In this document: one piece after another, positions 12,241 through 21,219 of the stretch
How positions within the stretch are numbered: position 1 is the stretch's first letter
Layout of the letters: each line of letters opens with the position of its first letter
Assembly: GCA_900466605.1 (NCBI GenBank)
Contig: UBMU01000003.1
Span: 248,001 to 312,000, forward strand
DNA length: 64,000 nucleotides
Direction: 5' to 3'
Origin: Hyphomicrobiales bacterium
Lineage (GTDB): Bacteria > Pseudomonadota > Alphaproteobacteria > Rhizobiales > Rhizobiaceae
The notes under the pieces: generated by a model
What the model was told of the DNA's origin: nothing
Databases searched by the model: none
The model's input: only the letters and a program-made list of their open reading frames with translations
Program-made: the position numbers and the translations under genes

Positions 12241-12417
12241 ATCGCAATAACTTCATTTTCAACAAAGCGATCCCCGTGCGAGGCACCATCCCTACCCCCG
12301 GCGCCGCCTCGCAAGGGTGCCTTTGCAAATATCCGCTGGCTTGGATCTCGGTCCTGCGTCGCCACCGGACGCAAAGAGCAAGAAGGCAGGAACGCCCCCA
12401 GTTCCTGCCTTCTTTAA
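12241..12417 (+). ncRNA. Possible small RNA ending in a strong intrinsic terminator
   Basis: The roughly 660-base gap between dnaG and the next gene contains no convincing protein gene. It does contain a stem of eight perfect pairs (TGCGAGGC at 12277-12284 with GCCTCGCA at 12306-12313) and a near-ideal intrinsic terminator at 12380-12417. Nothing else upstream on the plus strand would need that terminator, so a short plus-strand transcript is inferred. The 5' end is unknown and set arbitrarily. No family was recognised. Confidence 0.3.
12380..12417 (+). terminator. Strong intrinsic terminator
   Basis: Fourteen perfect base pairs (AAGAAGGCAGGAAC at 12380-12393 and GTTCCTGCCTTCTT at 12401-12414) with a seven-base loop, followed by TTAATTT. 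It lies in front of the unknown gene starting near 12527, so it ends some transcript that begins upstream of it. Confidence 0.8.
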
Positions 12418-12526
12418 TTTCAGCCAAAGGTTTTATTTTCAACATCCCCGCCTCCACTATTGGCCGTGGAAGCCATTGACAGTTTTCGTGCAATGTCCAA
12501 TGAAAGCGACCTATTGGGATGGTCGC

Positions 12527-13408
12527 ATGCCACGTAAAATTGAAAATTTCCTAGAAAGCGACGCCTTCTTCGTGGCCGTGTTGCATTGCGCTCGCGAAAT
12601 GCTGGCGATCTATCGCGAAAGCCCGCGCATCGCATCGATTTTTGCAGCGCAGCAGCGCTGGCTCATGGCCCACGCCGGCTTCGCACTGCACTTCGGCTAC
12701 CCTGGCGAACCCAAACTCGGTCTTTATTCGGGTCGCTTTATCGCGTTTGTCGTCGCCAACAAGATTGCTAGCCGCAATACGGCTGCCGCCTTCATCCAGG
12801 AAATGGTGGCTTACCGCTTTCTCCGCCCGATCGAGAACACCAGTGGTGACAAGCGGACGCGTCTTCTAGAGCCTACGGAGACGGCTCACGAACACTTTCT
12901 CAAGTGGCTCGCCACCCACCTTCTCATTCTCGACAGCCTGGACGAGGGTAGTCGGCTGGAGCGGATCAACGCCGACCCCACAGCCTTTTCCAGAATGCAG
13001 CCGCTGATCTCCAAGGCGATCATCGACAGCGACGCTGTTCGAGACCCAGGCGCAACGTACAATCTTTTCAACTGGGCCAATTCCGGCGGTCTCGTGATGG
13101 ACTATCTCATGAGTCGTATCGACAACTTCGATCGCACTTCGGAACGAGCCTACGTTGGACCGCTGTCGCTCAAGGAAATCCGCGATCAGTTCATGATTTC
13201 AAACACCCACTTGAAGCGTCTGCTGACACAAGCGTCCGAGCTCGGAAGCATGGGTTGGACACAGCCGCCTTATAAGGGCGACACTTGGCTCTCGCGCGGC
13301 TTTGTCATGGAATATTGGGGGTATCAGGCAGCAAAATTCGCTGTTGTCGATGCAGCCGCCGAGGCGGTGCTGGGGCCCGCCGCCGGAAAGGCAGCGGGCC
13401 TGCGCTGA
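12527..13408 (+). CDS. Unknown protein with winged-helix-like regions, possible transcription regulator
   Basis: A 293-residue protein not assigned to a named family. Residues of about 70-140 resemble a MarR-like recognition helix and wing: NTAAAFIQEMVAYRFLRP, then an Arg-rich turn, then LEPTETAHEHFLKWLATHLL. A second helix-turn-helix-like stretch lies near residue 230 (LSLKEIRDQFMISNTHLKRL). There is no signal peptide or membrane segment. The start is placed at the ATG at 12527 (MPRKIENFLES), with a weak GGGATGG ahead; an ATG at 12500 is an alternative. The frame remains open further 5', but that part covers the intrinsic terminator and is not believed to be coding. Regulator function is inferred from sequence feel only. 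Confidence 0.65.
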   Translation: MPRKIENFLESDAFFVAVLHCAREMLAIYRESPRIASIFAAQQRWLMAHAGFALHFGYPGEPKLGLYSGRFIAFVVANKIASRNTAAAFIQEMVAYRFLRPIENTSGDKRTRLLEPTETAHEHFLKWLATHLLILDSLDEGSRLERINADPTAFSRMQPLISKAIIDSDAVRDPGATYNLFNWANSGGLVMDYLMSRIDNFDRTSERAYVGPLSLKEIRDQFMISNTHLKRLLTQASELGSMGWTQPPYKGDTWLSRGFVMEYWGYQAAKFAVVDAAAEAVLGPAAGKAAGLR

Positions 13409-13861
13409 TTAGTTCAGCTGTTCCTTGACTGCGCCAGAAGCCTTGGAGAAATCCATCTGCCCGGCATAACGCTCCTTCAGAACGGCCATCACCTTGCCCA
13501 TGTCCTTGGGTCCAGCGGCGCCGATCTCGGCGATGATTGCGGCGATGTTGCTGCGTACTTCCGCCTCCGAAAGCTGCTTCGGCAGGAAATCCTGGAGCAC
13601 GACGATTTCGGCGCGTTCCTTGGCAGCCAGTTCCGGGCGTGCGTTCTCCTCGTAGATCTTCGCCGATTCGTCGCGCTGCTTCACCATCTTGGCAAGAATC
13701 TGCAGGATTTCGTCGTCGCCGGCCTCTTCCTTGCCCGCACCGCGATTGGCGATATCCCGGTCCTTGACGGCGGCCTGGATCAGGCGAACGGTCGAGAGCC
13801 GCTCGGCATTCTTGGACTTCATGGCATCCTTGAGGGCGGCGGCGAGTTGATCGCGCAACAT
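13409..13861 (-). CDS. GatB/YqeY domain-containing protein
   Basis: A 150-residue stand-alone YqeY protein, related to the C-terminal tail domain of the GatB subunit of tRNA amidotransferase. The family start (MLRDQLAAALKDAMKSKNAERLSTVRLI) and the YqeY core (LQDFLPKQLSEAEV, DMGKVMAVLKERYAGQMDFS) are clear. Its role is not well established; binding tRNA or an amidotransferase-linked partner is the usual suggestion. AGGAG lies eight bases before the ATG at 13861. It is divergent from carA, the usual placing in rhizobia. Confidence 0.9.
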   Translation of the reverse strand: MLRDQLAAALKDAMKSKNAERLSTVRLIQAAVKDRDIANRGAGKEEAGDDEILQILAKMVKQRDESAKIYEENARPELAAKERAEIVVLQDFLPKQLSEAEVRSNIAAIIAEIGAAGPKDMGKVMAVLKERYAGQMDFSKASGAVKEQLN

Positions 13862-14128
13862 AATAATCACTCCTGTTTGAATGCCGCTTCATAAACCACG
13901 CGAATGCATGGGATCAAATAAATTGCGGAAAATGGTGCCAGAAAGCGTGAGAAAAGCCGCAGAATATAAGGTACAAAGATTGACCTCGCGCAATAGCGTG
14001 GCTATTTACCGCCACCTGCACCAAAATTCGTGATCAGGCCTGAGAGCGCGTGCCTTGCCGCGCGCATACGCTTGCGAACCAAATGGCCGGCCAACGTTGC
14101 CCAAGGACGTGTGGCCGCCGGAAACGGG

Positions 14129-15340
14129 ATGAAGATGACCGCGACAGCACCCTGGACAACCGAAACGCCGACCGCCCTGCTCGTTCTCGCAGACGGCACC
14201 GTCATTGAAGGCAAGGGCATCGGCGCGACCGGCAAGGTCCAGGCCGAAGTGGTCTTCAACACAGCCCTGACCGGATACGAGGAGATCCTGACGGATCCGT
14301 CCTATCTCGGCCAGATCGTCACCTTCACGTTCCCGCACATCGGCAACATCGGCACCAACGACGAAGACATCGAAGACCTGACACCTGCTGCACGCCACGG
14401 CGCCGTTGGCGTCATCTTCAAGGCCGACATCACCGAGCCATCCAACTACCGCGCAGCCAAACATCTCGATGCCTGGCTGAAGGCCCGCGGCATCATCGGG
14501 CTCTGCGGCGTAGATACCCGCGCGCTGACAGCCTGGATCCGCGAGAACGGCTCACCGAACGCCGTCATCGCTCACGACCCGAACGGTGTCTTCGACCTGG
14601 AGACGCTGAAGGCGGAAGCAAAAGCCTGGAGCGGCCTCGAGGGCCTTGACCTCGCCAAGATCGCCTCGTCCGGCCAATCCTCGCAATGGGCACAGACCCC
14701 ATGGATCTGGAACGAGGGTTATGGCGAACTCGCGCCCGAAGATGCCAAGTACCACGTCGTCTGCCTCGACTACGGCGTCAAGCGCAACATCCTGCGCCTC
14801 TTTGCCGGCCTCGACTGCAAGGTCACGGTGATGCCGGCAACGACGAGTGCTGAGGACGTGCTTGCCATGCAGCCGGACGGCATCTTCCTGTCGAACGGCC
14901 CAGGCGACCCGGCTGCGACAGGCGAGTACGCCGTTCCCGTCATCCAGAAGCTGATCAAGACCGACATCCCGGTCTTCGGCATCTGCCTCGGCCATCAGAT
15001 GCTCGGTCTCGCGCTCGGCGCCAAGACCGAGAAGATGCACCAGGGCCATCACGGCGCCAACCATCCGGTCAAGGACCACACGACTGGCAAGGTCGAGATC
15101 GTCTCGATGAACCACGGCTTCGCGGTCGACACGAAGTCTCTGCCCGATGGCGTTGAAGAGACTCATGTTTCCCTCTTCGACGGCACCAACTGCGGCCTGC
15201 GTGTATCAGGCAAGCCGATCTTCTCGGTACAGCATCACCCCGAAGCCTCCCCCGGCCCGCAGGACAGCCACTACCTCTTCCGCCGCTTCGTCAATCTGGT
15301 GCGCGAGAAGAAGGGCGAAGAGGCGCTCGCAGAGCGCTGA
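14129..15340 (+). CDS. carA: Carbamoyl-phosphate synthase small subunit
   Basis: The glutamine amidotransferase subunit that supplies ammonia to CarB for carbamoyl phosphate, used in arginine and pyrimidine synthesis. It is about 403 residues long. The N-terminal CPSase_sm domain begins ALLVLADGTVIEGKGIGATG. The C-terminal class I GATase has its nucleophile Cys286 in FGICLGHQMLGLALG and the catalytic His/Glu in VQHHPEASPGP. Two in-frame ATGs (14129, 14135) could start it. The first is taken; the frame continues upstream without domain support. carB lies 10.8 kb away, so the two subunits are not in one operon here. A terminator follows directly. Confidence 0.97.
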   Translation: MKMTATAPWTTETPTALLVLADGTVIEGKGIGATGKVQAEVVFNTALTGYEEILTDPSYLGQIVTFTFPHIGNIGTNDEDIEDLTPAARHGAVGVIFKADITEPSNYRAAKHLDAWLKARGIIGLCGVDTRALTAWIRENGSPNAVIAHDPNGVFDLETLKAEAKAWSGLEGLDLAKIASSGQSSQWAQTPWIWNEGYGELAPEDAKYHVVCLDYGVKRNILRLFAGLDCKVTVMPATTSAEDVLAMQPDGIFLSNGPGDPAATGEYAVPVIQKLIKTDIPVFGICLGHQMLGLALGAKTEKMHQGHHGANHPVKDHTTGKVEIVSMNHGFAVDTKSLPDGVEETHVSLFDGTNCGLRVSGKPIFSVQHHPEASPGPQDSHYLFRRFVNLVREKKGEEALAER

Positions 15341-15366
15341 GAAGCATCCACTCCGCCAACTCGAGA

Positions 15367-15394
15367 GCCCGCTAACGAGCGGGCTTTTGTTTTT
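15367..15394 (+). terminator. Intrinsic terminator after carA
   Basis: Stem GCCCGCT (15367-15373) and AGCGGGC (15378-15384), loop AACG, followed by TTTTGTTTTT. Confidence 0.9.
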
Positions 15395-15490
15395 GCAGCT
15401 ATCGCGCTCACGTATGGCTGCCACCACACGATATCCGTTTGAATTGTATCGAGAGTGCTGGTTTACTGAGCTTCAGTCAGGAGGCCGCCC

Positions 15491-15784
15491 ATGAGATGCT
15501 TGGTCATAGCAGTTGCGTGCTTGCTCCCGACGGCATCTCTCGCCGCCGGACCCGTGAAGGTCGATGCAAAAAGCTACAGCTGCGCTCAGCTCGCGCAGAT
15601 TATCCGCCAATCCAAGAAGGTCTATGTTCGCCTCGGATTCGGAGGGCGCAACTTTCGCTATCCGCCGGCCCAATGCGGGCCCGGCGACAAGCTGGGTACG
15701 GCCAGTCTGCGTGACGGCAGCGGCAACCGGTGTCTTCTGGACTACGCCTGCATCAATGATCCGATGTCGATGTACAATTACTAG
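15491..15784 (+). CDS. Small secreted cysteine-containing protein of unknown function
   Basis: A 97-residue protein with a clear Sec signal peptide (MRCLVIAVACLLPTASLAA, cleavage after the second Ala-rich turn). The mature part of about 78 residues has four cysteines (SYSCAQL, PAQCGPG, NRCLLDYACIND), which could form two disulfides in the periplasm. CAGGAGG precedes the ATG. No enzymatic motif was recognised. It stands alone between carA and a monooxygenase-like gene, with its own upstream gap. Confidence 0.8.
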   Translation: MRCLVIAVACLLPTASLAAGPVKVDAKSYSCAQLAQIIRQSKKVYVRLGFGGRNFRYPPAQCGPGDKLGTASLRDGSGNRCLLDYACINDPMSMYNY

Positions 15785-15918
15785 CGGGTAGCGACTTCCG
15801 TTTGCTCAGTTTGAAACTGCCTCTCAAGCCGTGCGTTTTTTTGTTTCTGGCCTGTTGACCTCAACTTAACTTGAGGAATTACACCCGCCTTTGCGACATC
15901 CAAGCAAAGGAGACAAGA

Positions 15919-16239
15919 ATGAACGGAGCTTTCTACCGGATCGACAAGTTTGCTGTTCCTGACGCAGCGCGCGACGAATTCCTGATGAACGTCCTGAAAA
16001 CGCACGAAGTCTTGCAGACCCAAGAAGGCTTCATCAGCCATCAGGTGCTGGAGCAGGTCTCAGGACCCGGCGAATTCAACTTTGTGACGATTGCCCAATG
16101 GGAAAGCGCGGAGGTGATCGAACGGGTAAAGGCCGCGGTGCAGGCCGCTCACCGTGCCAGAAACTTCGATCCGCAAGCGCTGTTCGAACGGCTCGGTATT
16201 CGTGCCGACATTGCCAATTACAAGCCGATTGCGGCTTGA
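15919..16239 (+). CDS. Antibiotic biosynthesis monooxygenase (ABM) domain protein
   Basis: A 106-residue ferredoxin-like-fold protein of the ABM/YgiN type, which act as small quinol monooxygenases, haem-binding proteins or unknowns. Pattern support is the N-terminal strand (FYRIDKFAVPDAARDEFL), the central GFISHQVLEQ and FVTIAQWESAEVIERVKAAV. The ATG at 15919 has AAGGAGACAAGA directly upstream, which decides the start. No substrate can be named. Confidence 0.82.
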   Translation: MNGAFYRIDKFAVPDAARDEFLMNVLKTHEVLQTQEGFISHQVLEQVSGPGEFNFVTIAQWESAEVIERVKAAVQAAHRARNFDPQALFERLGIRADIANYKPIAA

Positions 16240-16242
16240 CCC

Positions 16243-16275
16243 GAAATGGCCGGTTAAATACCGGCCATTTCCTTT
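16243..16275. terminator. Bidirectional terminator between convergent genes
   Basis: A perfect 12-bp stem, GAAATGGCCGGT (16243-16254) with ACCGGCCATTTC (16260-16271), five-base loop, then CTTTT. It separates the ABM gene (plus) from the MATE gene (minus) and overlaps the last codons of the MATE gene. Confidence 0.85.
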
Positions 16276-17657
16276 TCGCGGCGGAGAAGCAGGTAAAAGC
16301 GCCCGCAAAGCATCACGGCTGCCGCCGCAAGTCCGACCAGGAATCCGAACCAGATGCCGATACCACCGAAGCCAAACGGGAACGCAAAGGCCCAGGCGAG
16401 GAAGAAGCCGATCGGCCAATAGGCGATCAGCGCCAGGATCATCGGCACGCGTGCATCCTTCAGGCCGCGCAGCAGGCCATTAGCGATCGCCTGCAGACCG
16501 TCGACCAACTGGAAGAGCCCTGCCACGATGATCAGTGGCCCGGCATAGGCAAGCACCTGCGGCGCCTCCGGCAAGCTCGTATCGAGGAACCAGCTTCCCA
16601 AAAATTCCGGCGCAACAGCGAACAACACACCACCGGCCATGGCGATCGCGCAGGAGATGACAAGGACGGCGATCGAGGCACGAACAACCGCGGTGTAGTC
16701 GCCTTGCCCGTGCGCCACACCAACCCGGACGGTTGCCGCCTGCGATAGGCCGAGCGGGATCATAAAGGCGATAGAAGCCCATTGCAGCGCAATACCGTGA
16801 GCGGCGAGTTCAATGGTCCCGATATGTCCCATCAACAGCGACGCCACGGTAAAAAGGCTCACCTCAGCCAGGATCGTTATGCTGATCGGCAGCCCAAGGC
16901 GTACGACCTCCCAGAATGCCTTCCAGTCCGGGCGCCAGAAGCGAACAAAAATCTCGTAACGGCGCGTCTCCTCCCTGCTCTGCACATAGGCGACGATAAA
17001 CAGGAAGCCGGCTGCCTGAACGACGACCGAAACGATCGCCGCTCCCTCCAGCCCCATTGCCGGAAAGCCGAAATGCCCGAGCACCAGCGCATAGGCGAAG
17101 AAGGCATTCAGCACCAGCATCGCTATCGTGACGTTGAGAACGACTGCCGCTCGACCAATCGCACTGACGAGCGCACGCATCACGTTGTAGAGCAGCCCCG
17201 GCAGAACGCCGAACTGACCGATCAGGATGTAGCCATGCGCCAGTGCCGCGACTTCCGGCTTCTGGCCTGCGGCCAAGAGGATTCGCTCGGAGTTGAAGAA
17301 CGCCGGCAGCATGATCACCCAGTAGGCAAGCACGACCCAAAGCCCCATGCGGAGCGACCGGCGAACGCTGACCACGTCGCCCTTGCCATATGCCTGGGCA
17401 ACCATCGGAATGACGGCTATGGCGAAGCCCGAGCCGAAGACGAGAATCGTGAACAGGAACTGCGCCGAGAGCACCATCGCGGCCAGATTTTCGGCGCCGA
17501 GGCGCCCGACGATCATCACGTCTGTCGTGTTGATGCCGAGCTGGGCCAATTGCGCGCCGATCAGCGGGATTCCGAGCGCCAGCGTGGCGCGGAAATGCGC
17601 AGCCCAATGGTTATCGGTTTTCGGCGCAAGCTTGCGCGCGTCGATCGGCGTGTCCAT
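16254..17657 (-). CDS. MATE family multidrug efflux transporter
   Basis: A 467-residue inner-membrane Na+ or H+ driven drug exporter of the NorM type. Twelve hydrophobic segments are evident. Family signatures include ALGIPLIGAQLAQLGINTTDVMIVGRLG at the first helix and the repeat in the second half (GLPISITILAEVSLFTVASLL). Length is typical for the family. Substrates cannot be predicted. No adjacent regulator is evident; the neighbouring Tet-type exporter is on the same strand, 142 bases upstream. Confidence 0.92.
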   Translation of the reverse strand: MDTPIDARKLAPKTDNHWAAHFRATLALGIPLIGAQLAQLGINTTDVMIVGRLGAENLAAMVLSAQFLFTILVFGSGFAIAVIPMVAQAYGKGDVVSVRRSLRMGLWVVLAYWVIMLPAFFNSERILLAAGQKPEVAALAHGYILIGQFGVLPGLLYNVMRALVSAIGRAAVVLNVTIAMLVLNAFFAYALVLGHFGFPAMGLEGAAIVSVVVQAAGFLFIVAYVQSREETRRYEIFVRFWRPDWKAFWEVVRLGLPISITILAEVSLFTVASLLMGHIGTIELAAHGIALQWASIAFMIPLGLSQAATVRVGVAHGQGDYTAVVRASIAVLVISCAIAMAGGVLFAVAPEFLGSWFLDTSLPEAPQVLAYAGPLIIVAGLFQLVDGLQAIANGLLRGLKDARVPMILALIAYWPIGFFLAWAFAFPFGFGGIGIWFGFLVGLAAAAVMLCGRFYLLLRREKEMAGI

Positions 17658-17799
17658 GACACTGTTCCTGTGATTGAATCGGTGATGGCCGCAAGTTGCG
17701 GCAAAACATCAAGAGGGCTTAGATCAAAGCCCCGAAAAGAGCCATTCAAAACTATGCAAATGCTGAAAAATTCATCATCGCATCACGAATTCTGATGGC

Positions 17800-19047
17800 T
17801 CACTCCGCCGGTTGCTCAACGACGTCAGGCGACTTCTCGGTGCGAACCCTTGCAAGAAACACGATAGCCGCAATCAGAATTATGATGGCGGCCAGCAAAA
17901 ATGGCGCACCGGCAAAGCGCACCGGCGCCTCGGGCTTCGTGAAATAGCCGAACAGTTGCGTGAAAATCAGCGGCCCGATGATCGTGGTGATGCTACTGAG
18001 GCTTGTCAGCGCCCCTTGCAGCTCGCCTTGGGCCGAGCGCGGCACTTTGCCAGCTGCTATGCTTCGCAACGGTGGGTCGGCGACATTCTCCATTACCGTC
18101 AGCACGATGACCGTGTAGACCATCCAGCCCTCCCAGGCGAAGGCGTAGCCCGTCAATCCGACGACGGAAAACGATAGCCCCAAAACGGCAGTCTTCCGCT
18201 CGCCGAGCACCGGTACGATTTTCGGCAGAATGACGGCCATGACGAAGGCTGCGCCGATGCCATAGATGCCGAGCGACAGGCCGATCTGACCTTCGCTCCA
18301 ACCAAAGCGATAGGTCGACACGAAAGACCAGACTGCCGGATAGACCGCATGCGCCAACCAAAAAAGGAACATGACTGCACAGATCGGCCCGATACCTTGA
18401 TAGCTTCGCATCTGTTTCAGCGCGCCGAGCGGATTGGCGCGCTTCCATTCGAACGCCCGGCGGTGTCCAGCCTCCAGCGTCTCGGGAAGCATGAAGTAAG
18501 CAGCAACGAAATTGACGAACGAAAGGATCGCGGCCCCGAGGAATGGCACCCGAGGGCCAAACTCGCCGAGGAAACCGCCGATCACGGGACCGATCGTGAA
18601 ACCGACGCCGAACGCGATGCCGATCAACCCAAAGTTCTTGGCACGATTTTCGTCATTGCTGATGTCGGCGATGTAGGCGGAACAGGTGGCGAAGCTGCCG
18701 CCGCTCAAGCCGGCCAGCGCACGCCCGACGAAGAGCATCCAAAAGCTCGTCGCCACCGCGCAGATGAAGTTGTCGATCGCAAACGTCAGCACCGAAAGTA
18801 GCAGTATGGGTCGCCGCCCGAAGCGGTCACTTAGATTTCCGAGGAGCGGAGCAAACAGGAACTGCATGACCGCATAGACAACGAGCAGCCAGCCGCCATC
18901 GAGGGCTGCATCGCTCACGGACCCGCCGGTCAACTGCTCGAGATAAGCAGGCAGCACCGGCATTATGATCGCGATCCCGATCACGTCGAGAAACAGGATC
19001 ATGAAAACGAGGAACAGGCCGCGACGAACGAATTTCGGATCCAGCAT
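17800..19047 (-). CDS. MFS transporter of the TetA/TCR type
   Basis: A 415-residue, 12-helix major-facilitator drug:H+ antiporter. The loop 2-3 signature is APLLGNLSDRFGRRPILLLS. The motif C-like antiporter segment is FGVGFTIGPVIGG, and the start FMILFLDVIGIAIIMPVLP closely resembles TetA proteins. It should be an exporter, but actual tetracycline resistance cannot be inferred because many chromosomal rhizobial homologues have other substrates. No tetR-like gene is adjacent. Confidence 0.9.
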   Translation of the reverse strand: MLDPKFVRRGLFLVFMILFLDVIGIAIIMPVLPAYLEQLTGGSVSDAALDGGWLLVVYAVMQFLFAPLLGNLSDRFGRRPILLLSVLTFAIDNFICAVATSFWMLFVGRALAGLSGGSFATCSAYIADISNDENRAKNFGLIGIAFGVGFTIGPVIGGFLGEFGPRVPFLGAAILSFVNFVAAYFMLPETLEAGHRRAFEWKRANPLGALKQMRSYQGIGPICAVMFLFWLAHAVYPAVWSFVSTYRFGWSEGQIGLSLGIYGIGAAFVMAVILPKIVPVLGERKTAVLGLSFSVVGLTGYAFAWEGWMVYTVIVLTVMENVADPPLRSIAAGKVPRSAQGELQGALTSLSSITTIIGPLIFTQLFGYFTKPEAPVRFAGAPFLLAAIIILIAAIVFLARVRTEKSPDVVEQPAE

Positions 19048-19203
19048 GAGACATCTCTACAGCAGGTTGTTTTCTGAAAAGACGATTTCGTCGCCGATCC
19101 CGTTACATAGCTCACGTATATTAGCGAAACAATCCGTGAACATTTCAAATCTTTTGATAGGCGCACGACTTATGTTGATCGCGAACCGGAACAAAGGCAG
19201 ATT

Positions 19204-20109
19204 CTAGCCACTTTTGCGCTGCTCACCTTTGACGAAGTCGACGAACGCTCGAAGCGCGGGCGGCATGTGCTTGCGGCTGGCGTAGTAAAGAAATGGGCCG
19301 GAGAATTCAGCCACCCACGTCTCGAGGATCGGCACCAGCGCGCCCGTCGTCAGGGCCGGCAGCAAGACTTCCTCGAAAGTGTGAATGACGCCGAGCCCTG
19401 CAACTGCGGCCGATACTTGCATGTCGATCGCATTGGCGATGATTGGTCCCTTTGGTGCAATCATGAGCATCTCCTCGCCCCGCTCGAACTCCCAAGGCAG
19501 GGCTGCGCCGCTCAGGAAGCGATGCCTGATACAATCATGTTCGAGTAGGTCACGCGGGTGACCGGGAACTCCGCGCCGTTCTAGATAGCTGGGTGCTGCT
19601 GCCGTGACATATCGCTGCCGCCGAGGCCCGATCGGTATTGCGATCATGTCTCGCTCCAGCCGTTCGTCATAGCGGATGCCGGCGTCGTAGCCTTCAGCGA
19701 CCACATTGACGAAGGTATCCTCACCGACGATTTCGAGCGCGATCTGCGGGTAGCGCTTCAGGAAGCGATTGGCGAGATCCGGCAGAAACAGCCGTACAGC
19801 GATCGTCGGGACGTTAAGGCGTAGCGTCCCGCTCGGGCTATCACGGAAACTGTCGAGTTGCTGGAGTGCCAGTGAAATCTCCCCCAAGGCCGGCGCAAGA
19901 CGGTCCAGCAGCCGCTCCCCCGCTTCCGTTGGGGTGACGCTGCGCGTCGTGCGGTTGAGCAGCCGAACGCCGACGCGCTCCTCCAACCGTCGCAGCGAGT
20001 CGCTGAGCGAAGACGCCGAGACAGCGCGCTTGCGGGCAGCCGCTCGAAAACTGCGTTCCCTTGCAATAGCCGCGAAAGCATCCAGATCATTGAGGGGAAG
20101 ATCGTCCAT
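19204..20109 (-). CDS. LysR family transcriptional regulator
   Basis: A 301-residue LysR regulator. The N-terminal winged helix is MDDLPLNDLDAFAAIARERSFRAAARKRAVSASSLS-type with a typical RLEERVGVRLLNRTTRSVTPTEAG wing, and the C-terminal half is a substrate-binding fold. It resembles the CrgA/DsdC-like cluster that often controls adjacent oxidoreductases. It is divergent from the aldo/keto reductase gene 107 bases away, which makes that gene its likeliest target. Confidence 0.92.
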   Translation of the reverse strand: MDDLPLNDLDAFAAIARERSFRAAARKRAVSASSLSDSLRRLEERVGVRLLNRTTRSVTPTEAGERLLDRLAPALGEISLALQQLDSFRDSPSGTLRLNVPTIAVRLFLPDLANRFLKRYPQIALEIVGEDTFVNVVAEGYDAGIRYDERLERDMIAIPIGPRRQRYVTAAAPSYLERRGVPGHPRDLLEHDCIRHRFLSGAALPWEFERGEEMLMIAPKGPIIANAIDMQVSAAVAGLGVIHTFEEVLLPALTTGALVPILETWVAEFSGPFLYYASRKHMPPALRAFVDFVKGEQRKSG

Positions 20110-20216
20110 TGTGCATATTTCCGTACAGCCCGTTCGAATCTACATGGATTATCGCACGAAGCGAGGTGCGGTAGAACCATTCACGACATCAACGCCACAG
20201 GGTTAAGGAGAACGAG

Positions 20217-21212
20217 ATGGAAATGCATCGCTTAGGAAAAACGGGCCCCATGGTGTCGGCCATTGGCCTTGGCTGCATGGGCATGTCTGGTATGTATGGG
20301 CCATCCGACCGTGGCGAAAGCATCGCGACAATCCATGCTGCGCTCGACGTTGGCATGAATTTGCTCGACACCGGCGACTTCTACGGCATGGGCCACAATG
20401 AAATGCTGATTGGCGAGGCACTGAAGGGGCGCAAGCGAGACGACGTCGTCATCAGCGTCAAGTTCGGCGCCTTGCGCGACCCGGCCGGCAACTGGAGCGG
20501 ATATGATGCTCGCCCGGCCGCTATCAAGAACTTCCTCGCCTACACGTTGAAGCGGCTGGACGTCGACTATATCGATATCTATCGCCCGGCCCGCCTAGAT
20601 CCCAACGTGCCCATCGAGGAAACCATTGGCGCGATCGGCGATATGATCAAAGCTGGATATATCAGGCATATCGGCCTGTCCGAAGTTGGCGCCGACACAA
20701 TCCGCCGTGCTGCTGGTACCCATCCGATTTGCGATCTGCAAATCGAGTATTCGCTGATCTCGCGCGGCATCGAGGAACAGATCCTGCCAACCTGCCGCGA
20801 GCTCGGAATTTCCATCACCGCCTACGGCGTTCTGTCGCGCGGCCTGATCAGTGGACATTGGCAAAAAGGGCAAGGAAGCGGCGCCGGCGATTTCCGCGGC
20901 ATGAGCCCACGCTTCCAGGACGGAAACGTCGATCAGAATCTCGTGCTTGTTGAGGAGTTGCGCAAGATTGCTGAAGAAAAGCGGGTATCGGTCGCCCAGA
21001 TCGCCATCGCCTGGGTGGCAGCCCAAGGCCGCGACATCGTGCCTCTTGTGGGCGCACGTCGACGCGACCGGTTGACCGAAGCACTCGGTTCACGCGCCGT
21101 GCAATTGTCGGCCGCCGACATGGCGGTTATCGAACGGGCCGTACCAAAGGGTGCCGCGGCCGGCGCCCGCTACCCTGAGGCCCAGCTCAAACACATGGAC
21201 AGTGAAAAATGA
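20217..21212 (+). CDS. Aldo/keto reductase
   Basis: A 331-residue NADPH-dependent aldo/keto reductase with a TIM-barrel fold. Family signatures are LGLGCMGMSGMYGPSDRGES at the N-terminus, LLDTGDFYGMGHNEMLIGEAL (catalytic Asp and Tyr) and the later VISVKFGA carrying the lysine. The active-site histidine region is unusual: the usual YQxHRxD reads DYIDIYRPARLDP, so the His appears replaced by an Arg-Pro context. AAGGAG precedes the ATG at 20217. It is divergent from a LysR regulator, its probable controller. The natural substrate is unknown. Confidence 0.9.
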   Translation: MEMHRLGKTGPMVSAIGLGCMGMSGMYGPSDRGESIATIHAALDVGMNLLDTGDFYGMGHNEMLIGEALKGRKRDDVVISVKFGALRDPAGNWSGYDARPAAIKNFLAYTLKRLDVDYIDIYRPARLDPNVPIEETIGAIGDMIKAGYIRHIGLSEVGADTIRRAAGTHPICDLQIEYSLISRGIEEQILPTCRELGISITAYGVLSRGLISGHWQKGQGSGAGDFRGMSPRFQDGNVDQNLVLVEELRKIAEEKRVSVAQIAIAWVAAQGRDIVPLVGARRRDRLTEALGSRAVQLSAADMAVIERAVPKGAAAGARYPEAQLKHMDSEK

Positions 21213-21219
21213 CGAGGAT

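Noticed and set aside
12241-12417. 6S RNA as identity of the possible small RNA
   Set aside because: I could not confirm the 6S long-hairpin structure with its central bubble, and the location does not match where 6S is reported in rhizobia, to my knowledge. Left as unknown.
17800-19047. Acquired tetracycline-resistance gene
   Set aside because: No tetR partner, no mobile element, and codon use like the neighbours; more probably a chromosomal exporter with an unknown substrate.
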